Positions 36,301-51,000 of a stretch of DNA of 64,000 nt are shown piece after piece. The position numbers and the translations under genes are program-made. The notes under the pieces are model-generated. The model had not been told where the DNA came from and ran no database searches. It was given only the letters and a program-made list of their open reading frames with translations. Positions within the stretch are counted from its first letter, which is position 1, and every line of letters starts with the position of its first letter. Origin of the DNA: Linyphia triangularis (lineage: Eukaryota > Arthropoda > Arachnida > Araneae > Linyphiidae); the NCBI GenBank assembly GCA_963978545.1, contig CAXBTE010000017.1, forward strand, positions 372,001 to 436,000. The letters run 5' to 3'.

Positions 36301-39300
36301 GGTACACATACATAATTTTTACACAGAGAGTTTTGGGAGCACAATGTTGTAACTTGGCAACATTGAAGTTCATTAATAGGAGATTCTTAAAAACGAAAAT
36401 CTTAACAACCACTAAATATTAAGGGGGTCGAAAGTTGATCCCAAAAAAGGACTGCATTTCAAACACTGAAAATTTCTGAATTTTACCTACATTTTGGGCT
36501 ATAAACTGAATTAAGGGTCCTTTATTGGGCAGATTTGAAATAAAGTGACTGCAAATCATATTTCTATTTTAAAACCAAAATCTGGAAGCATTTTGAGCCA
36601 TTTTTTGGAAAAGTGATTTTTTCATAAAATTTCCTAAGGCTAACCCCTTTGAAAAATTTCGAAAAATTTGAAAATTCAAAAAATTATTTTTTCAGTCACA
36701 TTTGGACAGAATATGAATATAAAACATATTTCAGGTCCCCAAAAAAAATTTGGTAGCATTTGAGCCACTATTTTCAAAGTTCAAAATTTCCCTTTGAAAA
36801 TACATTGATTTTACAGTTTTTGAATTTTTACTCATAGTGTATTTTGAGCACAGTATTGTAACTTGGCCACATTTAAGGTCTTCTATAGGAGATTCTTAAA
36901 AACGAAAATCTTAACAACCACAAAATATTAAGGGGGTCAAAATTTGCAAAGTTGTTTTTTTCAGTGGTACACATACATAATTTTTACACAGAGAGTTTTG
37001 GGAGCACAATGTTGTAACTTGGCAACATTGAAGTTCATTAATAGGAGATTCTTAAAAACGAAAATCTTAACAACCACTAAATATTATGGGGGTCGAAAGT
37101 TGATCCCAAAAAAGGACTGCATTTCAAACACTGAAAATTTCTGAATTTTACCTACATTTTGGGCTATAAACTGAATTAAGGGTCCTTTATTGGGCAGATT
37201 TGAAATAAAGTGACTGCAAATCATATTTCTATTTTAAAACCAAAATCTGGAAGCATTTTGAGCCATTTTTTGGAAAAGTGATTTTTTCATAAAATTTCCT
37301 AAGGCTAACCCCTTTGAAAAATTTCGAAAAATTTGAAAATTCAAAAAATTATTTTTTCAGTCACATTTGGACAGAATATAAATATAAAACATATTTCAGG
37401 TCCCCAAAAAAAATTTGGTAGCATTTGAGCCACTATTTTCAAAGTTCAAAATTTCCCTTTGAAAATACATTGTTTTTACAGTTTTTGAATTTTTACTCAT
37501 AGTGTATTTTGAGCACAGTATTGTAACTTGGCCACATTTAAGGTCTTCTATAGGAGATTCTTAAAAACGAAAATCTTAACAACCACAAAATATTAAGGGG
37601 GTCAAAATTTGCAAAGTTGTTTTTTTCAGTGGTACACATACATAATTTTTACACAGAGAGTTTTGGGAGCACAATGTTGTAACTTGGCAACATTGAAGTT
37701 CATTAATAGGAGATTCTTAAAAACGAAAATCTTAACAACCACTAAATATTAAGGGGGTCGAAAGTTGATCCCAAAAAAGGACTGCATTTCAAACACTGAA
37801 AATTTTTGAATTTTACCTACATTTTGGGCTATAAACTGAATTAAGGGTCCTTTTTTGGGCAGATTTGAAATAAAGTGACTGCAAATCATATTTCTATTTT
37901 AAAACCAAAATCTGGAAGCATTTTGAGCCATTTTTTGGAAAAGTGATTTTTTCATAAAATTTCCTAAGGCTAACCCCTTTGAAAAATTTCGAAAAATTTG
38001 AAAATTCAAAAAATTATTTTTTCAGTCACATTTGGACAGAATATAAATATAAAACATATTTCAGGTCCCCAAAAAAAATTTGGTAGCATTTGAGCCACTA
38101 TTTTCAAAGTTCAAAATTTCCCTTTGAAAATACATTGATTTTACAGTTTTTGAATTTTTACTCATAGTGTATTTGGAGCACAGTATTGTAACTTGGCCAC
38201 ATTTAAGGTCTTCTATAGGAGATTCTTAAAAACGAAAATCTTAACAACCACAAAATATTAAGGGGGTCAAAATTTGCAAAGTTGTTTTTTTCAGTGGTAC
38301 ACATACATAATTTTTACACAGAGAGTTTTGGGAGCACAATGTTGTAACTTGGCAACATTGAAGTTCATTAATAGGAGATTCTTAAAAACGAAAATCTTAA
38401 CAACCACTAAATATTAAGGGGGTCGAAAGTTGATCCCAAAAAAGGACTGCATTTCAAACACTGAAAATTTCTGAATTTTACCTACATTTTGGGCTATAAA
38501 CTGAATTAAGGGTCCTTTATTGGGCAGATTTGAAATAAAGTGACTGCAAATCATATTTCTATTTTAAAACCAAAATCTGGAAGCATTTTGAGCCATTTTT
38601 TGGAAAAGTGATTTTTTCATAAAATTTCAGAAGGCTAACCCCTTTGAAAAATTTCGAAAAATTTGAAAATTCAAAAAATTATTTTTTCAGTCACATTTGG
38701 ACAGAATATGAATATAAAACATATTTCAGGTCCCCAAAAAAAATTTGGTAGCATTTGAGCCACTATTTTCAAAGTTCAAAATTTCCCTTTGAAAATACAT
38801 TGATTTTACAGTTTTTGAATTTTTACTCATAGTGTATTTTGAGCACAGTATTGTAACTTGGCCACATTTAAGGTCTTCTATAGGAGATTCTTAAAAACGA
38901 AAATCTTAACAACCACAAAATATTAAGGGGGTCAAAATTTGCAAAGTTGTTTTTTTCAGTGGTACACATACATAATTTTTACACAGAGAGTTTTGGGAGC
39001 ACAATGTTGTAACTTGGCAACATTGAAGTTCATTAATAGGAGATTCTTAAAAACGAAAATCTTAACAACCACTAAATATTATGGGGGTCGAAAGTTGATC
39101 CCAAAAAAGGACTGCATTTCAAACACTGAAAATTTCTGAATTTTACCTACATTTTGGGCTATAAACTGAATTAAGGGTCCTTTTTTGGGCAGATTTGAAA
39201 TAAATTGACTGCAAATCATATTTCTATTTTAAAACCAAAATCTGGAAGCATTTTGAGCCATTTTTTGGAAAAGTGATTTTTTCATAAAATTTCCTAAGGC

Positions 39301-41255
39301 TAACCCCTTTGAAAAATTTCGAAAAATTTGAAAATTCAAAAAATTATTTTTTCAGTCACATTTGGACAGAATATAAATATAAAACATATTTCAGGTCCCC
39401 AAAAAAAATTTGGTAGCATTTGAGCCACTATTTTCAAAGTTCAAAATTTCCCTTTGAAAATACATTGATTTTACAGTTTTTGAATTTTTACTCATAGTGT
39501 ATTTTGAGCACAGTATTGTAACTTGGCCACATTTAAGGTCTTCTATAGGAGATTCTTAAAAACGAAAATCTTAACAACCACAAAATATTAAGGGGGTCAA
39601 AATTTGCAAAGTTGTTTTTTTCAGTGGTACACATACATAATTTTTACACAGAGAGTTTTGGGAGCACAATGTTGTAACTTGGCAACATTGAAGTTCATTA
39701 ATAGGAGATTCTTAAAAACGAAAATCTTAACAACCACTAAATATTAAGGGGGTCGAAAGTTGATCCCAAAAAAGGACTGCATTTCAAACACTGAAAATTT
39801 TTGAATTTTACCTACATTTTGGGCTATAAACTGAATTAAGGGTCCTTTTTTGGGCAGATTTGAAATAAAGTGACTGCAAATCATATTTCTATTTTAAAAC
39901 CAAAATCTGGAAGCATTTTGAGCCATTTTTTGGAAAAGTGATTTTTTCATAAAATTTCCTAAGGCTAACCCCTTTGAAAAATTTCGAAAAATTTGAAAAT
40001 TCAAAAAATTATTTTTTCAGTCACATTTGGACAGAATATAAATATAAAACATATTTCAGGTCCCCAAAAAAAATTTGGTAGCATTTGAGCCACTATTTTC
40101 AAAGTTCAAAATTTCCCTTTGAAAATACATTGATTTTACAGTTTTTGAATTTTTACTCATAGTGTATTTGGAGCACAGTATTGTAACTTGGCCACATTTA
40201 AGGTCTTCTATAGGAGATTCTTAAAAACGAAAATCTTAACAACCACAAAATATTAAGGGGGTCAAAATTTGCAAAGTTGTTTTTTTCAGTGGTACACATA
40301 CATAATTTTTACACAGAGAGTTTTGGGAGCACAATGTTGTAACTTGGCAACATTGAAGTTCATTAATAGGAGATTCTTAAAAACGAAAATCTTAACAACC
40401 ACTAAATATTAAGGGGGTCGAAAGTTGATCCCAAAAAAGGACTGCATTTCAAACACTGAAAATTTCTGAATTTTACCTACATTTTGGGCTATAAACTGAA
40501 TTAAGGGTCCTTTATTGGGCAGATTTGAAATAAAGTGACTGCAAATCATATTTCTATTTTAAAACCAAAATCTGGAAGCATTTTGAGCCATTTTTTGGAA
40601 AAGTGATTTTTTCATAAAATTTCCTTAAGCTAACCCCTTTGAAAAATTTCGAAAAATTTGAAAATTCAAAAAATTATTTTTTCAGTCACATTTGGACAGA
40701 ATATGAATATAAAACATATTTCAGGTCCACAAAAAAAATTTGGTAGCATTTGAGCCACTATTTTCAAAGTTCAAAATTTCCCTTTGAAAATACATTGATT
40801 TTACAGTTTTTGAATTTTTACTCATAGTGTATTTGGAGCACAGTATTGTTACTTGGCCACATTTAAGGTCTTCTATAGGAGATTCTTAAAAACGAAAATC
40901 TTAACAACCACAAAATATTAAGGGGGTCAAAATTTGCAAATTTGTTTTTTTCAGTGGTACACATACATAATTTTTACACAGAGAGTTTTGGGAGCACAAT
41001 GTTGTGACTTGGCCACATTGAAGTTCATTAATAGGAGATTCTTAAAAATGAAAATCTTAACAACCACTAAATATTAAGGGGGTCGAAAGTTGATCCCAAA
41101 AAAGGACTGCATTTCAAACACTGAAAATTTCTGAATTTTACCTACATTTTGGGCTATAAACTGAATTAAGGGTCCTTTATTGGGCAGATTTGAAATAAAG
41201 TGACTGCAAATCATATTTCTATTTTAAAACCAAAATCTGGAAGCATTTTGAGCCA
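33365..41255 (+). repeat. A-family array, 12 units
   Basis: Starts are 33365, 34030, 34693, 35358, 36028, 36693, 37358, 38023, 38688, 39353, 40018 and 40683. The unit at 34030 has a 2-bp deletion (ACAGAGTTTTG). The unit at 35358 is 670 bp and carries the variants of a post-S junction unit (GCCATTATTTTC, GATTGTATTTTGGAG, ACTCGTAG). The unit at 40683 has the rare ATTGTTAC set and precedes the next S array. The array includes the segment between the two large duplicated copies. Frames at 34944, 36944 and 38939 start at TTG. Confidence 0.94.
36693..40682 (+). repeat. Three-unit higher-order repeat of A, two copies of 1,995 bp
   Basis: Copies are 36693-38687 and 38688-40682. The unit order is GAATATGAAT with TATTATGGGGG, then GAATATAAAT with TTTTTGAATTTT, then GAATATAAAT with TTGGAGCAC and CCTTTATTGGG. 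Copies differ by TTTATTGGG against TTTTTTGGG in unit 1, ATTGTTTTT against ATTGATTTT in unit 2, and CAGAAGGC against CCTTAAGC in unit 3. The composition differs from the trimer at 13508. Confidence 0.85.
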
Positions 41256-42332
41256 TTTTTTGGAAAAGTGATTTTTTCATAAAATTTCCTAAGGCTAACC
41301 CCTTTGAAAAATTTCGAAAAATTTGAAAATTCAAAAAATTATTTTTTGGAAAAGTGATTTTTTCATAAAATTTCCCAAGGCTAACCCCTTTGAAAAATTT
41401 CGAAAAATTTGAAAATTCAAAAAATTATTTTTTGGAAAAGTGATTTTTTCATAAAATTTCCTAAGGCTAACCCCCTTTGAAAAATTTGAAAATTCAAAAA
41501 ATTATTTTTTGGAAAAGTGATTTTTTCATAAAATTTCCTAAGACTAACCCCTTTGAAAAATTTCGAAAAATTTGAAAATTCAAAAAATTATTTTTTGGAA
41601 AAGTGATTTTTTCATAAAATTTCAAAAGGCTAACCCCTTTCAAAAATTTCGAAAAATTTGAAAATTCAAAAAATTATTTTTTGGAAAAGTGATTTTTTCA
41701 TAAAATTTCCTAAGGCTATCCCCTTTGAAAAATTTCGAAAAATTTGAAAATTCAAAAAATTATTTTTTGGAAAAGTGATTTTTTCATAAAATTTCCTAAG
41801 GCTAACCCCCTTTGAAAAATTTGAAAATTCAAAAAATTATTTTTTGGAAAAGTGATTTTTTCATAAAATTTCCTAAGACTAACCCCTTTGAAAAATTTCG
41901 AAAAATTTGAAAATTCAAAAAAATTATTTTTTGGAAAAGTGATTTTTTCATAAAATTTCCTAAGGCTAACCCCTTTGAAAAATTTGAAAATTCAAAAAAT
42001 TATTTTTTGGAAAAGTGATTTTTTCATAAAATATCCTAAGGCTAACCCCTTTGAAAAATTCGAAAATTCAAAAAATTATTTTTTGGAAAAGTGATTTTTT
42101 CATAAAATTTCCTAAGACTAACCCCTTTGAAAAATTTCGAAAAATTTGAAAATTCAAAAAATTATTTTTTGGAAAAGTGATTTTTTCATAAAATTTCCTA
42201 AGGCTAACCCCTTTGAAAAATTTGAAAATTCAAAAAATTATTTTTTGGAAAAGTGATTTTTTCATAAAATTTCTTAAGTCTAACCCCTTTGAAAAATTTC
42301 GAAAAATTTGAAAATTCAAAAAATTATTTTTT
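41256..42332 (+). repeat. S-family array before C5, 13 units
   Basis: It matches the array at 18731 unit for unit over 1,077 bp, with the private change GAAAAATTCGAAAATTC near 42055. Confidence 0.95.
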
Positions 42333-43503
42333 CAGTCAAATTTCGACAGAATATGAATATAAAACATATTTCAGGTCTTCAACTAAAATTTCCCAGCTAG
42401 TTTCAAAATTTCGTACAAAATTGTCTCCATTTCTGAGCAAACGCGTTATTTTGGATTTTTTTGAATTTTACGACAGTTTGGGCTATAAAGCGATTTAAGG
42501 GACCTTTCTTGGATAGTTTTGATAAAAAGTAACTCTTAAGCATTCTCCTATGTTAACAGCTAAATTTGACACATTTCGGACATTTCCCAGCTAAATTCCA
42601 AAATTTCGTTCAAAACCGTCTCTATTTCTGTGCTAACGCGTTATTTTGGATTTTACTGAATTTTCCCGACAGATTGGGCTATAAATCGATTTAAGGGTCT
42701 TTTCTTGAACAGTTTTGATAAAAAGTAACTATTGAGCATTTTCAAAGCATTTCGGACATTTCCCAGCTAGTTTTAAAAATATCGTTCAAAATCGTCTCTA
42801 TTTCTGTGTTAACGCGTTATTTTGGATTTTTCTGAATTTTACCGACAGTTTAGGCTATAAATCGATTTAAGGGTCCTTTCTTGAACAGTTTTGATAAAAA
42901 GTAACTTTTAAGCATACTCTTAGGTCACAGCTAAAATTTTAAAGCATTTCGGACAATTCCCAGCTAGTTTCAGAAATTGCGTTCAAAACCGTCTCTATTT
43001 CTGTGTTAACGCGTTATTTTGGATTTTTCGGAATTCTACCAACAGTTTGGGCTATAAAGCGATTAAAGGGTCCTTTCTTGACAGTTTTGATAAAAAGTTA
43101 CTTTTGAGCATTTTCAAAGCATTTCGGACAATTCCCAGCTAGTTTTAAAAATTGCTTTCAAAATCGTCTCTATTTCTGTGTTAACGCGTTATTTTGGATT
43201 TTTCTGAATTTTACCGACAGTTTGGGCTATAAAGCGATTTAAGGGTCCTTTCTTGACAGTTTTGATAAAAAGTAACTCTTGAGCATTTTCAAAGCATTTC
43301 GGACAATTCCCAGCTAGTTTTAAAAATATCGTTCAAAATCGTCTCTATTTCTGTGTTAACGCGTTATTTTGGATTTTTCTGAATTATACCGACAGCTTGG
43401 TTTATAAAGCGATTTGAGGGTCCTTTCTTGGGCATATTTAATAAAAAGTTACTGTAAACTATATTTCTATTTTAAAACCAAAATCTGGAAGCATTTTGAG
43501 AAA
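42333..43503 (+). repeat. C-family block C5, six units
   Basis: This 1,171-bp block is the partner of C2 and shares AAAATTGTCTCC near 42418. The frame at 42289-42498 starts at TTG and is not a gene. Confidence 0.95.
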
Positions 43504-44135
43504 TTTTTTGGAAAAGTGATTTTTTCATAAAATTTCCTAAGTCTAATCCCTTTGAAAAATTTCGAAAAATTTGAAAATTCAAAAAATTATTTTTGGAAAA
43601 GTGATTTTTTCGTAAAATTTCCTAAGGCTAACCCCCTTGAAAAATTTGAAAATTCAAAAAATTATTTTTTGAAAAAGTGATTTTTTCGTAAAATTTCCTA
43701 AGGCTAACCCCCTTGAAAAATTTGAAAATTCAAAAAATTATTTTTTGAAAAAGTGATTTTTTCATAAAATTTCCTAAGGCTAACCCCTTTGAAAAATTTA
43801 AAAATTCAAAAAATTATTTTTTGAAAAAGTGATTTTTTCATAAAATTTCCTAAGACTAACCCCTTTGAAAAATTTGAAAATTCAAAAATTTTTTTTTTGG
43901 AAAAGTGATTTTTTCATAAAATTTCCTAAGACTAACCCCTTTGAAAAATTTGAAAATTGAAAAAATTATTTTTTGGAAAAGTGATTTTTTCATAAAATTT
44001 CCTAAGGCTAACCCTTTGAAAAATTTGAAAATTCAAAAAATTATTTTTTGGAAAAGTGATTTTTTCATAAAATTTCCTAAGACTAACCCCTTTGAAAAAT
44101 TTCGAAAAATTTGAAAATTCAAAAAATTATTTTTT
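43504..44135 (+). repeat. S-family array after C5, eight units
   Basis: It is 632 bp with the usual post-C series. The exit junction reads TTTTTTAATAGC, where the other four such junctions read TTTTTTGATAGC. Confidence 0.94.
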
Positions 44136-45319
44136 AATAGCATTTGAGCCATTATTTTCAAAGTTCAAAATTTCCCTTTGAAAATACATTGATTGTATTT
44201 TGGAGTTTTTGAATTTTTACTCGTAGTGTATTTGGAGCACAGTATTGTAACTTGGCCACATTTAAGGTCTTCTATAGGAGATTCTTAAAAACGAAAATCT
44301 TAACAACCACAAAATATTAAGGGGGTCAAAATTTGCAAAGTTGTTTTTTTCAGTGGTACACATACATAATTTTTACACAGAGAGTTTTGGGAGCACAATG
44401 TTGTAACTTGGCAACATTGAAGTTCATTAATAGGAGATTCTTAAAAACGAAAATCTTAACAACCACTAAATATTAAGGGGGTCGAAAGTTGATCCCAAAA
44501 AAGGACTGCATTTCAAACACTGAAAATTTCTGAATTTTACCTACATTTTGGGCTATAAACTGAATTAAGGGTCCTTTATTGGGCAGATTTGAAATAAAGT
44601 GACTGCAAATCATATTTCTATTTTAAAACCAAAATCTGGAAGCATTTTGAGCCATTTTTTGGAAAAGTGATTTTTTCATAAAATTTCCTAAGGCTAACCC
44701 CTTTGAAAAATTTCGAAAAATTTGAAAATTCAAAAAATTATTTTTTCAGTCACATTTGGACAGAATATGAATATAAAACATATTTCAGGTCCACAAAAAA
44801 AATTTGGTAGCATTTGAGCCACTATTTTCAAAGTTCAAAATTTCCCTTTGAAAATACATTGATTTTACAGTTTTTGAATTTTTACTCATAGTGTATTTGG
44901 AGCACAGTATTGTAACTTGGCCACATTTAAGGTCTTCTATAGGAGATTCTTAAAAACGAAAATCTTAACAACCACAAAATATTAAGGGGGTCAAAATTTG
45001 CAAATTTGTTTTTTTCAGTGGTACACATACATAATTTTTACACAGAGAGTTTTGGGAGCACAATGTTGTGACTTGGCCACATTGAAGTTCATTAATAGGA
45101 GATTCTTAAAAATGAAAATCTTAACAACCACTAAATATTAAGGGGGTCGAAAGTTGATCCCAAAAAAGGACTGCATTTCAAACACTGAAAATTTCTGAAT
45201 TTTACCTACATTTTGGGCTATAAACTGAATTAAGGGTCCTTTATTGGGCAGATTTGAAATAAAGTGACTGCAAATCATATTTCTATTTTAAAACCAAAAT
45301 CTGGAAGCATTTTGAGCCA
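44136..45319 (+). repeat. A-family, one partial and one nearly complete unit
   Basis: This is the counterpart of 21611-22794 and has the same length (1,184 bp) and marker variants, including TGTGACTTGGCCAC in the last unit. Confidence 0.94.
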
Positions 45320-46234
45320 TTTTTTGGAAAAGTGATTTTTTCATAAAATTTCCTAAGGCTAACCCCTTTGAAAAATTTCGAAAAATTTGAAAATTCAAAA
45401 AATTATTTTTTGGAAAAGTGATTTTTTCATAAAATTTCCCAAGGCTAACCCCTTTGAAAAATTTCGAAAAATTTGAAAATTCAAAAAATTATTTTTTGGA
45501 AAAGTGATTTTTTCATAAAATTTCCTAAGGCTACCCCCCTTTGAAAAATTTGAAAATTCAAAAAATTATTTTTTGGAAAAGTGATTTTTTCATAAAATTT
45601 CCTAAGACTAACCCCTTTGAAAAATTTCGAAAAATTTGAAAATTCAAAAAATTATTTTTTGGAAAAGTGATTTTTTCATAAAATTTCAAAAGGCTAACCC
45701 CTTTGAAAAATTTCGAAAAATTTGAAAATTCAAAAAATTATTTTTTGGAAAAGTGATTTTTTCATAAAATTTCCTAAGGCTATCCCCTTTGAAAAATTTC
45801 GAAAAATTTGAAAATTCAAAAAATTATTTTTTGGAAAAGTGATTTTTTCATAAAATTTCCTAAGGCTAACCCCCTTTGAAAAATTTGAAAATTCAAAAAA
45901 TTATTTTTTGGAAAAGTGATTTTTTCATAAAATTTCCTAAGACTAACCCCTTTGAAAAATTTCGAAAAATTTGAAAATTCAAAAAAATTATTTTTTGGAA
46001 AAGTGATTTTTTCATAAAATTTCCTAAGGCTAACCCCTTTGAAAAATTTGAAAATTCAAAAAATTATTTTTTGGAAAAGTGATTTTTTCATAAAATATCC
46101 TAAGGCTAACCCCTTTGAAAAATTTGAAAATTCAAAAAATTATTTTTTGGAAAAGTGATTTTTTCATAAAATTTCCTAAGACTAACCCCTTTGAAAAATT
46201 TCGAAAAATTTGAAAATTCAAAAAATTATTTTTT
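45320..46234 (+). repeat. S-family array before C6, 11 units
   Basis: It is the counterpart of 22795-23709 (915 bp) and shares the private GGCTACCCCCC. Confidence 0.95.
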
Positions 46235-47405
46235 CAGTCAAATTTCGACAGAATATGAATATAAAACATATTTCAGGTCTTCAACTAAAATTTCCCAGCT
46301 AGTTTCAAAATTTCGTACAAAATCGTCTCCATTTCTGAGCAAACGCGTTATTTTGGATTTTTTTGAATTTTACGACAGTTTGGGCTATAAAGCGATTTAA
46401 GGGACCTTTCTTGGATAGTTTTGATAAAAAGTAACTCTTAAGCATTCTCCTATGTTAACAGCTAAATTTGACACATTTCGGACATTTCCCAGCTAAATTC
46501 CAAAATTTCGTTCAAAACCGTCTCTATTTCTGTGCTAACGCGTTATTTTGGATTTTACTGAATTTTCCCGACAGATTGGGCTATAAATCGATTTAAGGGT
46601 CTTTTCTTGAACAGTTTTGATAAAAAGTAACTATTGAGCATTTTCAAAGCATTTCGGACATTTCCCAGCTAGTTTTAAAAATATCGTTCAAAATCGTCTC
46701 TATTTCTGTGTTAACGCGTTATTTTGGATTTTTCTGAATTTTACCGACAGTTTAGGCTATAAATCGATTTAAGGGTCCTTTCTTGAACAGTTTTGATAAA
46801 AAGTAACTTTTAAGCATACTCTTAGGTCACAGCTAAAATTTTAAAGCATTTCGGACAATTCCCAGCTAGTTTCAGAAATTGCGTTCAAAACCGTCTCTAT
46901 TTCTGTGTTAACGCGTTATTTTGGATTTTTCGGAATTCTACCAACAGTTTGGGCTATAAAGCGATTAAAGGGTCCTTTCTTGACAGTTTTGATAAAAAGT
47001 TACTTTTGAGCATTTTCAAAGCATTTCGGACAATTCCCAGCTAGTTTTAAAAATTGCTTTCAAAATCGTCTCTATTTCTGTGTTAACGCGTTATTTTGGA
47101 TTTTTCTGAATTTTACCGACAGTTTGGGCTATAAAGCGATTTAAGGGTCCTTTCTTGACAGTTTTGATAAAAAGTAACTCTTGAGCATTTTCAAAGCATT
47201 TCGGACAATTCCCAGCTAGTTTTAAAAATATCGTTCAAAATCGTCTCTATTTCTGTGTTAACGCGTTATTTTGGATTTTTCTGAATTATACCGACAGCTT
47301 GGTTTATAAAGCGATTTGAGGGTCCTTTCTTGGGCATATTTAATAAAAAGTTACTGTAAACTATATTTCTATTTTAAAACCAAAATCTGGAAGCATTTTG
47401 AGAAA
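46235..47405 (+). repeat. C-family block C6, six units
   Basis: This 1,171-bp block is the partner of C3, with AAAATCGTCTCC. The frame at 46191-46400 starts at TTG and is not a gene. Confidence 0.95.
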
Positions 47406-48037
47406 TTTTTTGGAAAAGTGATTTTTTCATAAAATTTCCTAAGTCTAATCCCTTTGAAAAATTTCGAAAAATTTGAAAATTCAAAAAATTATTTTTGGAA
47501 AAGTGATTTTTTCGTAAAATTTCCTAAGGCTAACCCCCTTGAAAAATTTGAAAATTCAAAAAATTATTTTTTGAAAAAGTGATTTTTTCGTAAAATTTCC
47601 TAAGGCTAACCCCCTTGAAAAATTTGAAAATTCAAAAAATTATTTTTTGAAAAAGTGATTTTTTCATAAAATTTCCTAAGGCTAACCCCTTTGAAAAATT
47701 TAAAAATTCAAAAAATTATTTTTTGAAAAAGTGATTTTTTCATAAAATTTCCTAAGACTAACCCCTTTGAAAAATTTGAAAATTCAAAAATTTTTTTTTT
47801 GGAAAAGTGATTTTTTCATAAAATTTCCTAAGACTAACCCCTTTGAAAAATTTGAAAATTGAAAAAATTATTTTTTGGAAAAGTGATTTTTTCATAAAAT
47901 TTCCTAAGGCTAACCCTTTGAAAAATTTGAAAATTCAAAAAATTATTTTTTGGAAAAGTGATTTTTTCATAAAATTTCCTAAGACTAACCCCTTTGAAAA
48001 ATTTCGAAAAATTTGAAAATTCAAAAAATTATTTTTT
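47406..48037 (+). repeat. S-family array after C6, eight units
   Basis: It has the same 632-bp series as after C3 and ends at GATAGCATTTGAGCC. Confidence 0.94.
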
Positions 48038-51000
48038 GATAGCATTTGAGCCATTATTTTCAAAGTTCAAAATTTCCCTTTGAAAATACATTGATTGTAT
48101 TTTGGAGTTTTTGAATTTTTACTCGTAGTGTATTTGGAGCACAGTATTGTAACTTGGCCACATTTAAGGTCTTCTATAGGAGATTCTTAAAAACGAAAAT
48201 CTTAACAACCACAAAATATTAAGGGGGTCAAAATTTGCAAAGTTGTTTTTTTCAGTGGTACACATACATAATTTTTACACAGAGAGTTTTGGGAGCACAA
48301 TGTTGTAACTTGGCAACATTGAAGTTCATTAATAGGAGATTCTTAAAAACGAAAATCTTAACAACCACTAAATATTAAGGGGGTCGAAAGTTGATCCCAA
48401 AAAAGGACTGCATTTCAAACACTGAAAATTTCTGAATTTTACCTACATTTTGGGCTATAAACTGAATTAAGGGTCCTTTATTGGGCAGATTTGAAATAAA
48501 GTGACTGCAAATCATATTTCTATTTTAAAACCAAAATCTGGAAGCATTTTGAGCCATTTTTTGGAAAAGTGATTTTTTCATAAAATTTCCTAAGGCTAAC
48601 CCCTTTGAAAAATTTCGAAAAATTTGAAAATTCAAAAAATTATTTTTTCAGTCACATTTGGACAGAATATGAATATAAAACATATTTCAGGTCCACAAAA
48701 AAAATTTGGTAGCATTTGAGCCACTATTTTCAAAGTTCAAAATTTCCCTTTGAAAATACATTGATTTTACAGTTTTTGAATTTTTACTCATAGTGTATTT
48801 GGAGCACAGTATTGTAACTTGGCCACATTTAAGGTCTTCTATAGGAGATTCTTAAAAACGAAAATCTTAACAACCACAAAATATTAAGGGGGTCAAAATT
48901 TGCAAATTTGTTTTTTTCAGTGGTACACATACATAATTTTTACACAGAGAGTTTTGGGAGCACAATGTTGTGACTTGGCCACATTGAAGTTCATTAATAG
49001 GAGATTCTTAAAAATGAAAATCTTAACAACCACTAAATATTAAGGGGGTCGAAAGTTTATCCCAAAAAAGGACTGCATTTCAAACACTGAAAATTTCTGA
49101 ATTTTACCTACATTTTGGGCTATAAACTGAATTAAAGGGTCCTTTTTTGGGCAGATTTGAAATAAAGTGACTGCAAATCATATTTCTATTTTAAAACCAA
49201 AATCTGGAAGCATTTTGAGCCATTTTTTGGAAAAGTGATTTTTTCATAAAATTTCCTAAGGCTAACCCCTTTGAAAAATTTCGAAAAATTTGAAAATTCA
49301 AAAAATTATTTTTTCAGTCACATTTGGACAGAATATGAATATAAAACATATTTCAGGTCCCCAAAAAAAATTTGGTAGCATTTGAGCCACTATTTTCAAA
49401 GTTCAAAATTTCCCTTTGAAAATACATTGATTTTACAGTTTTTGAATTTTTACTCATAGTGTATTTGGAGCACAGTATTGTAACTTGGCCACATTTAAGG
49501 TCTTCTATAGGAGATTCTTAAAAACGAAAATCTTAACAACCACAAAATATTAAGGGGGTCAAAATTTGCAAAGTTGTTTTTTTCAGTGGTACACATACAT
49601 AATTTTTACACAGAGAGTTTTGGGAGCACAATGTTGTAACTTGGCAACATTGAAGTTCATTAATAGGAGATTCTTAAAAACGAAAATCTTAACAACCACT
49701 AAATATTAAGGGGGTCGAAAGTTGATCCCAAAAAAGGACTGCATTTCAAACACTGAAAATTTCTGAATTTTACCTACATTTTGGGCTATAAACTGAATTA
49801 AGGGTCCTTTATTGGGCAGATTTGAAATAAAGTGACTGCAAATCATATTTCTATTTTAAAACCAAAATCTGGAAGCATTTTGAGCCATTTTTTGGAAAAG
49901 TGATTTTTTCATAAAATTTCCTAAGGCTAACCCCTTTGAAAAATTTCGAAAAATTTGAAAATTCAAAAAATTATTTTTTCAGTCACATTTGGACAGAATA
50001 TGAATATAAAACATATTTCAGGTCCCCAAAAAAAATTTGGTAGCATTTGAGCCACTATTTTCAAAGTTCAAAATTTCCCTTTGAAAATACATTGATTTTA
50101 CAGTTTTTGAATTTTTACTCATAGTGTATTTTGAGCACAGTATTGTAACTTGGCCACATTTAAGGTCTTCTATAGGAGATTCTTAAAAACGAAAATCTTA
50201 ACAACCACAAAATATTAAGGGGGTCAAAATTTGCAAAGTTGTTTTTTTCAGTGGTACACATACATAATTTTTACACAGAGAGTTTTGGGAGCACAATGTT
50301 GTAACTTGGCAACATTGAAGTTCATTAATAGGAGATTCTTAAAAACGAAAATCTTAACAACCACTAAATATTATGGGGGTCGAAAGTTGATCCCAAAAAA
50401 GGACTGCATTTCAAACACTGAAAATTTCTGAATTTTACCTACATTTTGGGCTATAAACTGAATTAAGGGTCCTTTATTGGGCAGATTTGAAATAAAGTGA
50501 CTGCAAATCATATTTCTATTTTAAAACCAAAATCTGGAAGCATTTTGAGCCATTTTTTGGAAAAGTGATTTTTTCATAAAATTTCCTAAGGCTAACCCCT
50601 TTGAAAAATTTCGAAAAATTTGAAAATTCAAAAAATTATTTTTTCAGTCACATTTGGACAGAATATAAATATAAAACATATTTCAGGTCCCCAAAAAAAA
50701 TTTGGTAGCATTTGAGCCACTATTTTCAAAGTTCAAAATTTCCCTTTGAAAATACATTGTTTTTACAGTTTTTGAATTTTTACTCATAGTGTATTTTGAG
50801 CACAGTATTGTAACTTGGCCACATTTAAGGTCTTCTATAGGAGATTCTTAAAAACGAAAATCTTAACAACCACAAAATATTAAGGGGGTCAAAATTTGCA
50901 AAGTTGTTTTTTTCAGTGGTACACATACATAATTTTTACACAGAGAGTTTTGGGAGCACAATGTTGTAACTTGGCAACATTGAAGTTCATTAATAGGAGA